Source: Notamacropus eugenii
Taxonomy: Eukaryota > Chordata > Mammalia > Diprotodontia > Macropodidae
DNA: 64,000 nucleotides
Assembly: GCF_028372415.1 (NCBI RefSeq)
Contig: NC_092876.1
Coordinates: forward strand, 64,818,885-64,882,884
Reading direction: 5' to 3'
Shown here: positions 1-12,723 of the stretch, in pieces
How the letters are laid out: each line of letters opens with the position of its first letter
Position numbering within the stretch: position 1 is the stretch's first letter
Notes under the pieces: generated by a model
Databases searched by the model: none
Seen by the model: only the letters and a program-made list of their open reading frames with translations
What the model was told of the DNA's origin: nothing
Translations under genes and position numbers: made by a program

Positions 1-572
<572 letters not shown>

Positions 573-804
573 TAAATGGGGAAGGTTAAGGTCTTTCTTC
601 TTCCTCCTCTATTAGTTTTCAAATTTAGGGAGTCAGAAGGCATCTTAGAGAATCAACTGTTAGAATGAGACATGATCTGGAAACATCAAATGTTAGAGAA
701 GGGCAATCAGACCATAAAAGAGATCCCAAGGTTGTAGATTTGAAGTTGGAGTACATATTGAGAAGCCTGATTCCAAATCCAAGCTTACACCAAACTCCCT
801 CAAA

Positions 805-900
805 AGAAAAGTGTCAGAACTGGGAGAGCCCTTAGAACAGAGAATGGCAGGACTGGGAGGGGCCTTAGGACATGCTGGGAGGGACCTTAAAGATCCTCTA
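805..900 (-). repeat. 33-bp-period minisatellite, about 3 units
   Basis: Three degenerate units of the type GGGAGGGACCTTA / GAACAGAGAATG / CAGGACT follow one another. This is the reverse complement of the longer arrays at 10630 and 17675. Confidence 0.6.
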
Positions 901-1440
901 GTTCACTGCCTGCCTCAATCAGGAACTCCCATCACCACATTCTTGATAAGTTTTTTCCCATCTTCTTATGAATGCCTCTAGTGATGGAGAACTAGCTACT
1001 TCCAAAGGCAGTATTATATCATTAGGCACTCTATTAGATAGAAAGTACTTCTTTCTATACATGAAGCCCAAATTTGCCTCTGTATCTTCCATCCACTGCT
1101 CCTGCTTCTGCTCTCTGGGGTCAAGGAAACCAAGCCAATCCATCTTCCACAGGCCAGCCCTTCAAAGATATTTGATAACAGTTACCGTGCCTTCCAGTCC
1201 CACTCCATTGTCTCCCTTCCTCCAGGCTAAACATTCACCGCTTGTATTCCACACACATTTCTAAAGTTATACATAAGGCACAAGAGGGGATTCTAGATAT
1301 GTCCGTTTCCTTTGCTTGATGCTGATATGGCATGGTTGTCAAGCCCTCCCCCCAATCCTCCCCCCTGATTACGTTCACTAGATGTAGACCACCTTGTCAG
1401 GTTCCTTCCTAAAATGAGGCCCCCAGCTTTGAGAGGGACA
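900..1440 (-). mobile_element. L3/CR1 LINE 3' fragment
   Basis: Reverse-oriented L3 (ancient CR1-clade LINE) is recognised by CTAGTGATGGAGAACTAGCTAC, CACTGCTCCTGCTTCTGC, AGCCCTTCAAAGATATTTGA and CTCCAGGCTAAACATTCACC, all in consensus order. It lies in the intron between the first two GRHL3 exons of this window. Confidence 0.75.
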
Positions 1441-1589
1441 CTCTAGCAGGGCCCCCAGGCCTGAGGCCTCCTCTCCTCACCAACAATGCTCAGACCAGGA
1501 CTGCGGGGTCCAGACTCTCCTTCTAGACACCCTGATTCCATCAATAAAGCCTCAAAGCCACATCCCTTTTTTTCTCCTCTCTTTTGCTC

Positions 1590-1984
1590 TCTCATATGTT
1601 ATTGACTCAGATTGAACCAGCCACCCACTAAAATCCCCACAAGGTTTTCATATTTTCAGCTATAATGAAAAAAGCCAACATCTCTCTGATCCTATCTAGG
1701 GTCCATTAAGGTGAAACCTGAAGCCCCACTTCTGCAGCTCTCCCTGTTCCCAGGGGATCTGGGGAGCTGGGTTGCGGGAGGGACACAGAAGGCATATTTC
1801 TGTGATGGTTATCTTCCTGGCTGCTATAACATTGGCTCCTTGGGAAAAGCACACGCTGTAAATTCTGCATAATCTGATGGCTGCTTTATGATGGGCCAGG
1901 GCCTTTGTTAGCCTTGCAAACCTGTTTGTCTGTGAGATTTAACAGAAATGAAACCAAGTGGTCTTGAATAGACTGAGATGGGGA
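1590..1984. other. Repeat-poor intronic island of GRHL3
   Basis: I see no interspersed repeat across about 390 bases, although both sides are L3. The segment is AT/GC-mixed and ends in the grainyhead-like motif listed separately. It is a candidate conserved non-coding element; conservation could not be tested. Confidence 0.4.
1918..1927. promoter_or_regulatory. Candidate grainyhead (GRHL) binding site
   Basis: AAACCTGTTT matches the half-site pattern AAAC-Y-K-GTT described for GRHL factors. It lies in a repeat-poor island of a GRHL3 intron, so autoregulation is possible. A 10-base match can occur by chance. Confidence 0.3.
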
Positions 1985-2222
1985 CATCCATAGGGCTCAT
2001 TCACAGGTCTCAGCACTAGGAAGGACTTTCCAAACTGGCCCTCCAATAATGGGATGGGTTGCCTCAGGAACTAGTGAATTCCCTGACCCTGGAGGTGTTC
2101 AAACTGAGGATACATGACCATGCTATGGAGAACATTCATCCATTGGGAGAGGGATTGAACTTAATGACCCCTCAGATTCCTCAAAGACTAACTATGGACC
2201 CCGGAGTATCACTGGCTGGCTT
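1985..2222 (+). mobile_element. L3/CR1 LINE 3' fragment
   Basis: Forward L3 is recognised by AATGGGATGGGTTGCCTCAGG, GTGAATTCCCTGACCCTGGA and GGTGTTCAAACTGAGG. Confidence 0.75.
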
Positions 2223-2224
2223 AA

Positions 2225-3175
2225 CTGTCACTCTGAGTCAGGCACTGTGCTAAGGGCTGGAGATGCAAAGAAAGGCAAAAATAATCCCTGCCCTTAAGCC
2301 GTTTACACTTGTAAACACACAGATACATCTAAGATACGTATAGAGCTGATAGAAGGTAACCTTAGAGGGAAAGGCTTTGCAGCTGTGGGAGAAGGGATGA
2401 GGCCAATTGGGAAAGGACTCTTGGAGAAGGTAGCATCTATGTTGAATCTTGAAGGAAGCCAGAGATTCTTAAAGTTGAGATTAGGGAAGGAATATTCTAG
2501 CCACAGGGAACAGCCTAGGCAAAGGCATGGCAGTGGAAGATGGAGTTTTGTGTTCAAGGAACAGTAATGTAGGATATGTGTGGACCCAAACTGTATGTGG
2601 ATGGGGATTCTATGTAACAAGTCTGAAAAGATAGGAGGGGCCAAGTAGAAAGGAAAAGGGGCTTTAAATGACTACCAAAGCAATTTCTATTCAATCGTGG
2701 TGGTAATAGGGAGCCTTTGCAATTTATTGATAGGAAGAGGGAAGATAATAACCATTTATTTTATAATGTCTACTGCATGCCAGACCTGTGCTACATGTTC
2801 CTCCTCTTTCTCTCCTTTCTTTCCTCTTCCTTTTTCTTTCCTCGTCCTCCTCCTCTGTCTCCAATACTATCTCATTGAATTTTATTGAGTAGCGGGGATG
2901 ATGTGGAGACCTACACTTAAGACAATTGGTTTAGCAGCTCAGGGAAGGGTGGTTTGGAGAAGAGAGAGACTTGAGGCAGAAAAACTCATTAGAGGGCTAA
3001 TAAGAGTAGTCCAGGTGAGAGATGTTGAAGGCCTGAACTAGGAGGCTAGCTATTCAAGTGGAGAGAAAGGTATGAGAGATAGTGTCAAGTTAGAAAAGGT
3101 GAGATCTGGGAATTGGATGGATGTGTGGGGTGATAGGGTGACATTCAGTTTGCAAATCTGAGTGACTATGGTGGT
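2225..3175 (+). repeat. Ancient L2-like repeat interrupted by a second insertion
   Basis: The outer element starts at AGGCACTGTGCTAAGGGCTG and runs through CAAAGGCATGGCAGTGG and GTTCAAGGAACAGTAATG. It resumes after about 2880 with TTTATTGAGTAGCGGGG and AGTCCAGGTGAGAGATG. About 2735-2880 is an inserted, pyrimidine-rich, MIR/L2-like piece (CATTTATTTTATAATGTCTACTG). I am unsure of the family name of the outer element. Confidence 0.5.
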
Positions 3176-3589
3176 CCCTTCAGCAGCAATTGGGAAGTTC
3201 TAAAGAGGTCCACCAAGGAGAACTGAATCTATGCTCTCACAGTCTTTCCTGATGCTGAGGGAGAGCTGAAGTATTCAGTGACAGAATCAAAGGAACATGG
3301 TTCCTCAGTTGCACATAGCTACTTTATCACAAGGAAAAGGTCCCAGGCCAACGTCTTCAGAGGCTTCTGCTCTAGAACCATCAGTCTTCAGGCTACTGAC
3401 ATCTCCCTTGTTCTTGCATAATACATGAGTGAGGGTGAAGGAGACTCTTCTCTCTGAGGCTCAGGCATCCCTAAATAGTTTTCTGCAGTTAATGACTTCG
3501 GCTAGTGTCACATGAATATTGCAGAAACATGAAAAGTTATACCTGAAATGGGTTTTGGAGCAGAGAAAGTCAGAATTGCAAAAGATCAA
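3176..3589. other. Intronic sequence, nothing recognised
   Basis: No exon, repeat family or strong motif was recognised between the L2-like repeat and the 33-bp array. Confidence 0.5.
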
Positions 3590-4227
<638 letters not shown>

Positions 4228-4479
4228 TAAGTAAATTAATGCTGGGAAATGTTGGCACTCACTTGTCAACAGCCTATGGTCTTAGCAAGGTTGTAAATCA
4301 CAAGCAGGTCCAGCCCACTGGTGGGACCCAAGACACAAAGGGCTTCCTTGTGTCCAACTTTGTGGAGTTGGTGTCTTTGAGTGCCTGGCCTAAGTAAGAG
4401 TTCTAGGGGGAAGACAGTAGGGAAACAGCCCCAGAGCCCTCAAGAGAATGGGCTAAACTCACCCTTTACCCTCACCTCG

Positions 4480-4625
4480 TCATCTGGGAGAAAGAGACAT
4501 AAAATCAGACATCCCAGCTCTGCCAGTCACCACCCATATGCTGGGCAAGGTTTCTCTGGGCCTCAATTTCCTTATTTGTAAATTGAGATGACCCTTTAAG
4601 GTACTGTCTCGTAAAAGACCCTTAG
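4480..4625 (+). mobile_element. MIR-type SINE
   Basis: The MIR core is GCTGGGCAAGGTTTCTCTGG, then CTCAATTTCCTTATTTGTAAATTGAGATGACCC. Confidence 0.7.
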
Positions 4626-4844
4626 CTGTTAGTGTTCTACCCTTGTGCCTCAAAATTATCATGTACATACTTATTATGTTTTCATGTTTTTTTTAACCTT
4701 TGTTCTAATATCTTATATTCTAAGGGCATTTGGTCTTGTACCTTTCAAATGCCCACAGTGAAGCATCATCTGTAGAGTAGGTGCTTAGTAAGTACTTGTT
4801 GGATGAGATGGGATCTCAGGGCCAATGTTCTATGCTCTGAGACT

Positions 4845-4975
4845 CCTCTCAGCTGACACTCCATGTTCTAATGTACCTCCCAGCTCTGACATCCTATGTT
4901 CTAAGGGCCCTTACAGCTCTGCTATTCTGTGTTCTAAGGTCCCTTCTGGTTCTGAGATCTCTTCCCATTTTTTTC
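4845..4975 (+). repeat. 33-bp-period minisatellite, about 4 units
   Basis: Units run TTCTAATGTACCTCCCAGCT / CTGACATCCTATG / TTCTAAGGGCCCTTACAGCT and so on. Confidence 0.7.
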
Positions 4976-4989
4976 TTACATTTTAAGGT

Positions 4990-5340
4990 TCTGAGTCTGA
5001 GTGTATGAAGGATGGGTCTCATTATCTCCAAATGCTGAATGCATATGGTAGCTTGCCTGACCAGAGTGGTTATTAGCATAACAACTTGCCTCAAATAGAT
5101 TTTTTCAGTCTTCAGGAGCTTGACCCCACTCTCATTCTCCCCACTTATGTAGACCAGAACAATTCTAGAAGTCATTGTAATGAGAGCCTGAGCAAGATGC
5201 TGTGGGGGAGACAATGAGGAATTGTGCAGAGAGATAAAAGCTTGTAGGAGAGCCTGCCTCAGACTAATCTGTCATAGTCAACTTGAAAGTATTTGGGAGT
5301 AAAACCATACAAGCCTTTAAAGGCTGACTGGGGGGAGGTT
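4990..5340. other. Intronic sequence, nothing recognised
   Basis: No exon or confident repeat was recognised here in the last GRHL3 intron. Confidence 0.45.
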
Positions 5341-5464
5341 TGGAGATAATGTGGTGCAACTCCCCTCATTTTACAGAGGAGAAAACTGAGGCTCAAATTC
5401 CATAGGCAGTATGGAAAACCCAGAAGGAAGTTCAACCCCAGCTCGTTTGACTATTGGCAGGTGT

Positions 5465-5715
5465 TGAAAGTGGACAAAGTACTGGTCTCTGAATCAGGAA
5501 GACCTGGGTGCTGATCCTGCCTCAGGCATTTACTGGCTGTGTGTAGCTGGGCAAGTCATTTAACTTCTAATCAGCCTCAGTTTTATCATCTGTGAAATGG
5601 GGATCATAATAGCACCGACCTCCCAGGGTTGTGAGGATCAAATAAGATAACATCTGTAAGTGCTTTGCAAATCTTAAAGAGCTATATAAGTGCTAGGTAT
5701 TATTATCATTATCAT
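5465..5715 (+). mobile_element. Near-complete MIR-type SINE
   Basis: It has a head (CTGAATCAGGAAGACCTGGG), a core (GTGTAGCTGGGCAAGTCATT), CCTCAGTTTTATCATCTGTG and the tail TGCTTTGCAAATCTTAAAG. It ends in an AT-rich ATTATTATCATTATCATC run. Confidence 0.85.
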
Positions 5716-5949
5716 CAGTCTTACAAAGTTCCCACTCTACCACCATGCTGGTTTCCTTCCAGGGATCCCATGTCAATTGGGACAGATACATATATAACAC
5801 TACCTGGAAAATCCAATAGACAATCAGAATTATTGGAGTTAAAAAGAATGAGATACCTTTGGAGACAAACTAGAGTCTTTCATTCTACACAAGGCTTCTT
5901 GCGTAAGCCTAGGTACAATTTGGAATGGCAGAGGAGAGGTGGGCAGAGA

Positions 5950-6175
5950 AGGGAGGGACACTGGCAGGAGCACCAGACTTAGTGTCAGGATACCCTGGTT
6001 TGGGATACTCCTTGCTGTGTGACCTTAGTGAAGTCACTTTCCCTCTCAGCCTCAGTTTCTCCATCTGAAAAATGGGAACCATAATACTTGTGTTTCCTAC
6101 CTCAGGGGGTTGTTAAGAGGAAAATACTATACAAACCTTAAAGAATTATAGAAATACAAAGTGCTAATAAGGACT
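5950..6175 (+). mobile_element. MIR-type SINE
   Basis: Core AAGTCACTTTCCCTCTCAGC, then CTCAGTTTCTCCATCTG and GGTTGTTAAGAGGAAA. Confidence 0.8.
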
Positions 6176-6399
6176 ATAGGATTGTTTAGGAAACAGGGAG
6201 ACCAGCCTGGCTGGTCTCCTGGGGGAGGGGAAGGTTTCATTCTATAGGGTAGTAGGACATAGGGTCCACAGCAAGTATTTAATGAGTGAGTTTTGAGTTG
6301 AAAAACACATTGAGGCATTAGCTAACATCAAATGAGAAAATGAAAGCAAATTGCTTTGTGAACCTAAAATTGCTGTATAAATGTCATTATTATTACCCA

Positions 6400-7110
6400 G
6401 TCTCCCCCTTCCCTTTTCTGCCTGCCCTGATGACTTCAGTCAGCATCCTCTGTTTTTCTGTTGAAATTCTCATGTACTGAACCAGGCATCTCCCTCCCAT
6501 CGCCTGTGCACCCCCCCCCTCACAGCAGGGGGGGCAGGGTTGACCTCCTCTGAGCTCAGCCGGTGTCTGGGAAGCAATAGCCCCAATTTGCAGTCATTAT
6601 GTGGTGGCTGCTGATTGGGGAATCATTATTTATGAGTGATTACCAGTAAATAATACCAAATGGTTCATTGAAACACTCTTCCCTACCTATCCCCAGTTCT
6701 GTCTGGACAATGACCCGAAACTGAGATCTATCTCCCTAAATCCCTCTCCTGGAGGATTCTCTTCTCCTGCCCCCTCCCCACCCCCCCCACCCCATACCCC
6801 CCAGCCCCAGCAGCATTGTACTCTTTTACTTATTAATAGCCCCTGGAAGGAGCCCAGGAATTCTGCCTCCAGACATTGTCTGGGCCTTTTCCTTTTAGAG
6901 GTTTGGTGAGTCCCCCTTACCTCCCCACCACCCCCTCCCCATAACGTTCCCTGGGCTGACAAAGTGCTGAGGGGAGGGACTGGGCAAGGGTGCTAACCAC
7001 CTGTCCCTCTTCCTTCTGACCAACCCACCAAGTGCAGAGAGAGGACACATTAGAAAATCAGTAGCATCTCAGATATAGAATAGCCCTTTTCCTTTTCAAA
7101 ATCAAGTGGA
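6400..7110. other. Repeat-poor intronic island with GC-rich secondary-structure motifs
   Basis: No interspersed repeat was recognised. At 6511-6519 nine C are followed by an 8-base loop and seven G at 6528-6534, a possible strong hairpin. At 6769-6808 a C-tract series (CCCC, CCCC, C8, CCCC, C6, CCCC) gives a G-quadruplex motif on the - strand. A/T-rich TTATTTATGAGTGATTACC and TAAATAATACC at 6626-6657 resemble homeobox or forkhead sites. It is a candidate regulatory region by composition only. Confidence 0.4.
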
Positions 7111-7224
7111 GGAAAGAGGCAGGTGAGATTATATCCCATTTTACAGATAAGGAAACTTAGACTCAAAACCGGAAGTGCCCTGACCAAAGTTTTCTGACTA
7201 ATAAGGGATAAGATAGGAAAACTC

Positions 7225-7645
7225 AGAGTCTGTTCATAGTAATGATAGGTCACATTTACCTAGGGCTTTAAAGTTTATAAATTGCTTTCCCCACAACAAC
7301 CTTGTGAGGCATAGATCTGAATTGGAGAAGGCCCTCAGAGGCCAGCTAGTCTAACTTCCTTATTTTGCAGATGAGGAAACTGAGGCCCTCAAAAATGGAA
7401 AATTACACAGTCAGTCTCAGAGGTTCAAAAATGTTCAAAAATAGGTGCTCTACCTCAAGAGCCAGAACTCTTTCCACACGCATCAAATCTCCTCCCAAGA
7501 AATCACAGTATTGCCCCATTTTGTAGATGAGGAATTTGTGTGACCTTCCTCTTGGCCACATAGTTAGTACTTGTCTAAGCTGGGATTTGAACTTGGGTCT
7601 CCCTGAACCCATGTGCTGTATGTTTAGGGTTTATTCCCTGGGCCA
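7225..7645 (-). mobile_element. Reverse MIR-type SINEs, probably two overlapping copies
   Basis: Reverse-complement MIR signatures are TTTTGCAGATGAGGAAACTG with AGGCCCTC at 7362-7389 and CATTTTGTAGATGAGG at 7517-7532. A head-like end lies at 7570-7640. Confidence 0.75.
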
Positions 7646-7754
7646 TGCTGTCTCCCATTCACCACCATGATCATCTTTATCACCACAGACCACAAACTGA
7701 AGAAAGAAGTCTCCCAAATAAGGGAGGGGACTTCATGAAGGCAGTCAGCAGAGC

Positions 7755-7950
7755 AGAACTAGAATTCAGGAGATAAAGCAGTTCCAATTCTGGGTTCTGG
7801 CTCGGCCACTAATGTGGTGTATAACTTTTAAAGGTCTCAGTTACCTCACCTGTGAAATAGGAATAATTACTATTGCCATACCTACAGGCAGGAGGCAAGA
7901 TTTCTTAACATCTCTTCCAGCTCTAAGATGTATGATTCTGTAATGAGCTC
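7755..7950 (+). mobile_element. MIR-type SINE
   Basis: GGTTCTGGCTCGGCCACTAA, TCAGTTACCTCACCTGTG and the tail ACATCTCTTCCAGCTCTAAG. Confidence 0.75.
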
Positions 7951-7973
7951 ATCACCAGGGGCCCTGAGAATGA

Positions 7974-7974
<1 letters not shown>

Positions 7975-8018
<44 letters not shown>

Positions 8019-8022
8019 TGTG
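7975..8022 (+). repeat. (GT)n microsatellite
   Basis: About 24 near-perfect GT dinucleotides, with a GCGCG interruption near the end. Confidence 0.97.
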
Positions 8023-8024
8023 CT

Positions 8025-8380
8025 TTGTTTAGTTAAGTTTCGGTTTTAAACTGGAGTTCCTGTGCTCTCTGGAGCTGAATCAGAAGCCCAGCTCAGCACT
8101 GAATACTACCTTGCCCCAACAAGCCCAGAGTGACTTTCCCGTGGTTTCTTCTTTCTGACTTCCCTATCAAAACTCTCATCGTTTGGGGGTGGGGTAAGCA
8201 GAATCTTTGACTCTCCGTGGTGGTTTGGAGGATAAAATGTGATAGATTCTGGAAAGTTCACAAAGGGGAGGCATTAGTAGTCTGGGAGATTCCTGGAAGT
8301 CCAGTTGGGAGCCTCCCTCCCCAGTCTACCACCTGGAATGTTGGCAGCTTCATTGGATTTAAAGTAGAATGGGACTTTTG
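8025..8380. other. Intronic sequence, nothing recognised
   Basis: No repeat family or exon was recognised between the microsatellite and the next minisatellite. Confidence 0.45.
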
Positions 8381-8384
8381 AACA

Positions 8385-8860
8385 CAGAATGCCTGAGCTG
8401 GAAAGGTATTTTGGAAAATCAGATGTCAGAATTAGGCTAAAAAATCAGTGCAAAATACCCATAGAAGGTAGAATGATGAAAGAGGCCTTAAACTATAGAA
8501 TTAAAGCTGAACAAGACATTGAGGCATAGAATGATAGAGCCAGAAGGGGCTGTCCTGAGAACACAATATCTGAGTTAAGTGGGATTGTAGAATATCAGAG
8601 TTAGAAGGGACCTTAGAACAGAGAATGTCAGAGGTGGGAGGGACTTTTGGATTCACTGAGTCCATCTCCCACATTTTCATAGGGATTAGGCTCACAGATT
8701 TGGAGCTAGGGTCCTAACCAGCCCAATGCCACATTTTACAGTTAGGGAAAGAGTGTCCCAAGTCCTTGCCAAAAGACATTTGCCACTGAAGTGGCAGAAT
8801 CATGATTCATCCCCTCATCTTCTGACTCTAAATTCAGTATTCTCACCCCTACACACATGA
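8385..8860 (-). repeat. 33-bp minisatellite (8385-8650) followed by a reverse MIR (8725-8860)
   Basis: Degenerate units include GAACACAGAATGCCTGAGCT, GAACACAATATCTGAGTTAA and GAACAGAGAATGTCAGAGG. The MIR part is the reverse core ACATTTTACAGTTAGGGAAA with CTTCTGACTCTAAATTCAG. Confidence 0.6.
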
Positions 8861-8864
8861 TATC

Positions 8865-9580
8865 ACTTCTTTCCTCTAAGGAGAGGACAATTACAGTTCT
8901 CGATCATATGGCAAGGTGGACTTAGGGTGTGTCTCTTGGAAGATTCTGCTGAGGCAGGAACACCTTTCCCAGACGGTAAGAATTTCTAACCCTAATTCTG
9001 AGGTGGCCCTGATTGGACTGCTTCAGATGAGCAGATCAGGAAATATATCCCCCCAGAAATGCTTTTCTGAAGAGACCTGGCTCACTCCCCACCCTTCCCT
9101 GGGTCCAGTTCTCTCTGTAATCTGATAAACAGGAAATTCTAATAAATGGCCGAGTTTATTTTCATAAAGCTACACAGCAAGTCCTCTGGACAAAGAGAGA
9201 TACCATCAGCCTTGCAAGCATCACTGAGTGCTTGGAAGATTAACTAATACATTGTTTTTGCTGGCCCCTGGCCAGGTTTTTAATGTGAAGTGAGACAGAT
9301 AGTAGAGTAAAAATGACAATCGGGTCACACATTTTGCTTATTGTTGCTTTAGATGCTGGGGTATTCAGTCTCCTCTACACACATCTCCCAGCTGAAAAGA
9401 CCAGAATCATACTGTTTGCAGAGGCTAAACAAGATGAGGTGGGAGGGAGATTAAAACAACAAAGTCTTCTTCTGGGAGGCAGGGAGGGAAAAGGCTAGAG
9501 AGGCAAGGTTTTACCTTTAACAAAGAAGTCTCAACAGAAGGGAATAAGTTCCTGCTTCTGTGACCCTCTAGAATTCACAG
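8865..9580. other. Repeat-poor intronic stretch of GRHL3
   Basis: No interspersed repeat was recognised. About 9120-9290 is AT-rich with several homeobox-like and forkhead-like words (TCTGATAAACAGGAAAT, AATAAATGG, GATTAACTAATAC). It is a candidate regulatory element; this is inference only. Confidence 0.35.
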
Positions 9581-9584
9581 GGAG

Positions 9585-9910
9585 GCAATGTGTCTTAGTG
9601 GAAAAATCAGTTGGTTTGGTCAAATTCCACTTCTACTCTCTAGTATCTCTCTGAACTTGGGCAAGCCACTCTCCTTGTCTTAGCCTCAGTTTCCACATTG
9701 GTAAAATGAGGAGGTTGGACTGAGTACATGGCTTCTGAGGCCCCTTGCAGTTCTAGATCAGAGACCCTGGCTGGAATCCTGGCTCAGCTATTTTCAATCT
9801 AGGGGATCACTGGCAATAATCCCTGTGTCTTTAGCTTTCTCATCTTAAACTGACAGGACTGGACTAGGTGGCCTCTCAGGTCCCTGACAGTTTGAAATCT
9901 ATGATCCTTT
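9585..9910 (+). mobile_element. Two MIR-type SINEs in tandem
   Basis: The first core is ACTTGGGCAAGCCACTCTCC with CTCAGTTTCCACATTGGT. The second, starting near 9770, has CTTTCTCATCTTAAACTGAC and the tail GGCCTCTCAGGTCCCTGAC. Confidence 0.75.
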
Positions 9911-10439
9911 CATTCAATAACTCTCATGTCAGTGCTCTTGCAGCCTCAAAGCAGATTTTGGCCACAGGGGCCAAAGGCTCTGAATTTGACCAGGTCCCAG
10001 AGGCTCCTCTCTGGCTTTGCCCTACCTCCAAAACAGCAAGACAAAGGGCCCTCTGTGAAACTTACTGGGGAGTAAGTCTAAGTCCGATTCCAGGAAAGAA
10101 CTCTTCTAACTGCCAGTGATCAACAGGGATGCACATGGCTCTGTGAGCACTCTAACCCCAAGCAGAGACCTTCAACCCAGAGAATTACAGCTCTGTGGAT
10201 GTTGCCAGAGATAAATCTGTGAAGGACTCCTCCATCCTCAAGGCTCCATGGTTTGCCTAATGACTGGTTGGGGTTGAGAAAAAATTTCCCCACTCACTGC
10301 TCACCAGGACTGTATGATTCATCCTGCCCAACGTTAGGCCAGTGATGTCTAGTGGTTAGGTGTAGCAGCAGCTCTGGTGGGAGTCAAGAGAAGGGAAAGG
10401 TCCATATCACATGTGACAGTCCTCAGTGGCATAACAGAC
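9911..10439. other. Intronic sequence, nothing recognised
   Basis: No confident repeat or exon was found. A possible SINE head (AGTGATGTCTAGTGGTTAGG) lies at 10341-10360. Confidence 0.4.
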
Positions 10440-10620
10440 AAAAATGGCTTCAAGACACTGGTTTGCCAACCAGCTCTGTGATCTTGAACAGGATCCTTAC
10501 TTCTTTAACTGTAAAATGGGTATAGCAAGATGGGTATAATCTGCCTCCTTGAAAGAAGCAAAGCAATCTGGAAACCTTAAAGAGTTACATAATAAGTCAA
10601 TTAATATTGCTGCAATTGTG
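10440..10620 (+). mobile_element. MIR-type SINE
   Basis: CAACCAGCTCTGTGATCTTG, TTCTTTAACTGTAAAATGGG and CTTAAAGAGTTACATAATAA. Confidence 0.7.
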
Positions 10621-10629
10621 GTTGCTATT

Positions 10630-11060
10630 TTTCTAAGATCCTTTCCTGCTCGAATGTTCCACATTTTAAAGTTATTTCCACCTCTAGAATTTCATGTTCT
10701 GAGGTCCTCTACCACTCTGAAATGCTCGTTCCAAGAGCCTGCCCAGCTCGGATATTCAGTGTTCTAAGGGCACTTCCAGTTCTGACATTCATTGTTCTAA
10801 GATTCCTCTCAGTTCTAGTATTCTATGTTGTAAGGTTCCTCCTCTACCCAGATCTGATATTCTGTGTTCTAAGGAGACTCTCAGCTCTGATATTCCATGG
10901 TTTAAGATCCCCCCCAACTCTGACAGTCTGTGTTCTAAGGTTCTTCCCAGATCTGATGTTCTATGTTCTAAGGACCCTTCTAGCTATGACATTGTATGTT
11001 TTAAGGTCCCTCTCTATTCTGACATTTTGTGTTCTGAGGTCCCTCTTAGCTTCTACATTC
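10630..11060 (+). repeat. 33-bp-period minisatellite, about 13 units
   Basis: Units share the key words TTCTAAGG, CCTCCCAGCTC and TGACATTC, and most are 33 bases long. The open + frame over this array encodes an 11-residue periodic VLR-type peptide that is an artefact of the period. The array ends about 250 bases before the last GRHL3 exon. Confidence 0.85.
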
Positions 11061-11262
11061 AATGCCTCTGCAATTGTCCAATTGTTATGTTAAGGCAGCT
11101 GTACTCCGTAGTCAGGAGAGCCATCCACCTGATGAGACCCCAAAGAGGGAGAGAAATATTTAATGTAGTCATCAGGAGAATTTTCACATTTAAGAACCTA
11201 TGGGCCTCATCTTGAATTCTCCAGTTACTCCCAGCCTTAGAGTACTTGAACCTTGACACTGA

Positions 11263-11427
<165 letters not shown>

Positions 11428-12391
11428 GGCCCCAGCATTGCTCTGCCCTTGGAACTGTGGGCCTACATTTGACTCCCAGAGCCAGAACGTAGCCCAAAAA
11501 ACCCAACACAACCTCTTCCTATGCCTCAGCGTTCCCACTTACTTGAATGCACTCACCTGGGAGAAAAGATGCTCAGTCCTCAGAAACAGCCCTTGTAACT
11601 TCCAAGAGGAGCCTTTGCTGCTCAGTCTTTGATTCCTGAGACATCAGCCATCCCAACTTTCAGACTATTCGCTGCCCCACTCTTGAGAGCAGAACCTTCT
11701 TGCTTCTTGCACTGGGGCTGCCCTGTTGTGCCCAATGGCAAGACATTTTGATTGGGATATTGGGGGTCTTGGCTTCCAAGGTCACTCTTCTGACATCTCA
11801 TGTTTGTCATCCCCATTTCCAGACAGAAGAACAGGGAAGCAGATGGGGAAATTCCATTCATGCAGGAAAAAGACATTTGAAGCCAGACCCAGCCAAACCA
11901 GACCACAAACTCCCCACTCATTGACCCAAACCGAAATATAAATATTGTTGCTCTTAAAGGGAGCTACAATGGAATTCCTGAGTTATGATTTGCTACTGTG
12001 TCATTCTTTGATGCCAGGGTCACTAATTATCTGCTCTGTGTTGCTACTTTGTTACTCCCTGATACCCACCCCACCCCCATTCCTAACTGAGGCCATGCTG
12101 CTGTTTGATATTGTTATAGTTCATCATTGCTATAATCGGACAACTTGTTGTCACTCTTATTGTCCAGGTCTGTTACTAGAATCTGTATTAGTACCAGACA
12201 AGTTCAATCCATGTCTTTGAATTGTTACTGTTACCAGTAGAGACAATGTAACAATCTGCCCTTTCATAGATCGCATGCCTTCCTTGGTACTGTGTTGCTA
12301 TTTAACATTACTGTTGGTATTACTACTGGATATCGAGTTGCTGTTGCTTGATAATATGTTGCTATGTGATATGAGGCTACTGGGTGATGTC

Positions 12392-12435
12392 ACATTGTTT
12401 GAAACTATGTTACTGGTCATAGTAACATACAATGT
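12392..12435 (+). other. Stem-loop copy 1 in the GRHL3 3' UTR
   Basis: ACATTGT, an 8-base bulge TTGAAACT, ATGTTACT, loop GGTCAT, AGTAACAT, ACAATGT. The inner 8 base pairs and outer 7 base pairs are both perfect. Confidence 0.75.
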
Positions 12436-12679
12436 CATTACTGATGCCAGGCTCCCTAATTATCTGGTTATTAATGTTCCCTTGTTTCTTTGTTACTCCT
12501 TGATATTCCGTTCCTAAAGGAGGTCATGATCCTCTCTGGTATTGCTAGAATTCATCACCGCTACATAGTTTGAGATCGTAGCCTTGCTTGCTGCTATTAG
12601 CATGGTGTTAGTACTTAATATCAAGTTGGTCCATGCTTGATATCACGCTATCACTTCATACATGCTAACAGTTACCGCC

Positions 12680-12723
12680 ACATTGTTCGAAACTATGTTA
12701 CTGGTCATAATAACATACAATGT
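12680..12723 (+). other. Stem-loop copy 2 in the GRHL3 3' UTR
   Basis: Same architecture and same length as copy 1. One change on the 3' arm (AATAACAT) makes a single inner-stem mismatch. The outer 7 base pairs stay perfect, and the bulge reads TCGAAACT. Confidence 0.75.

Noticed and set aside
10549..11093. Long VLR-rich open frame just before the last GRHL3 exon
   Set aside because: It is the 33-bp array translated; the true exon begins at 11313 with a proper acceptor.
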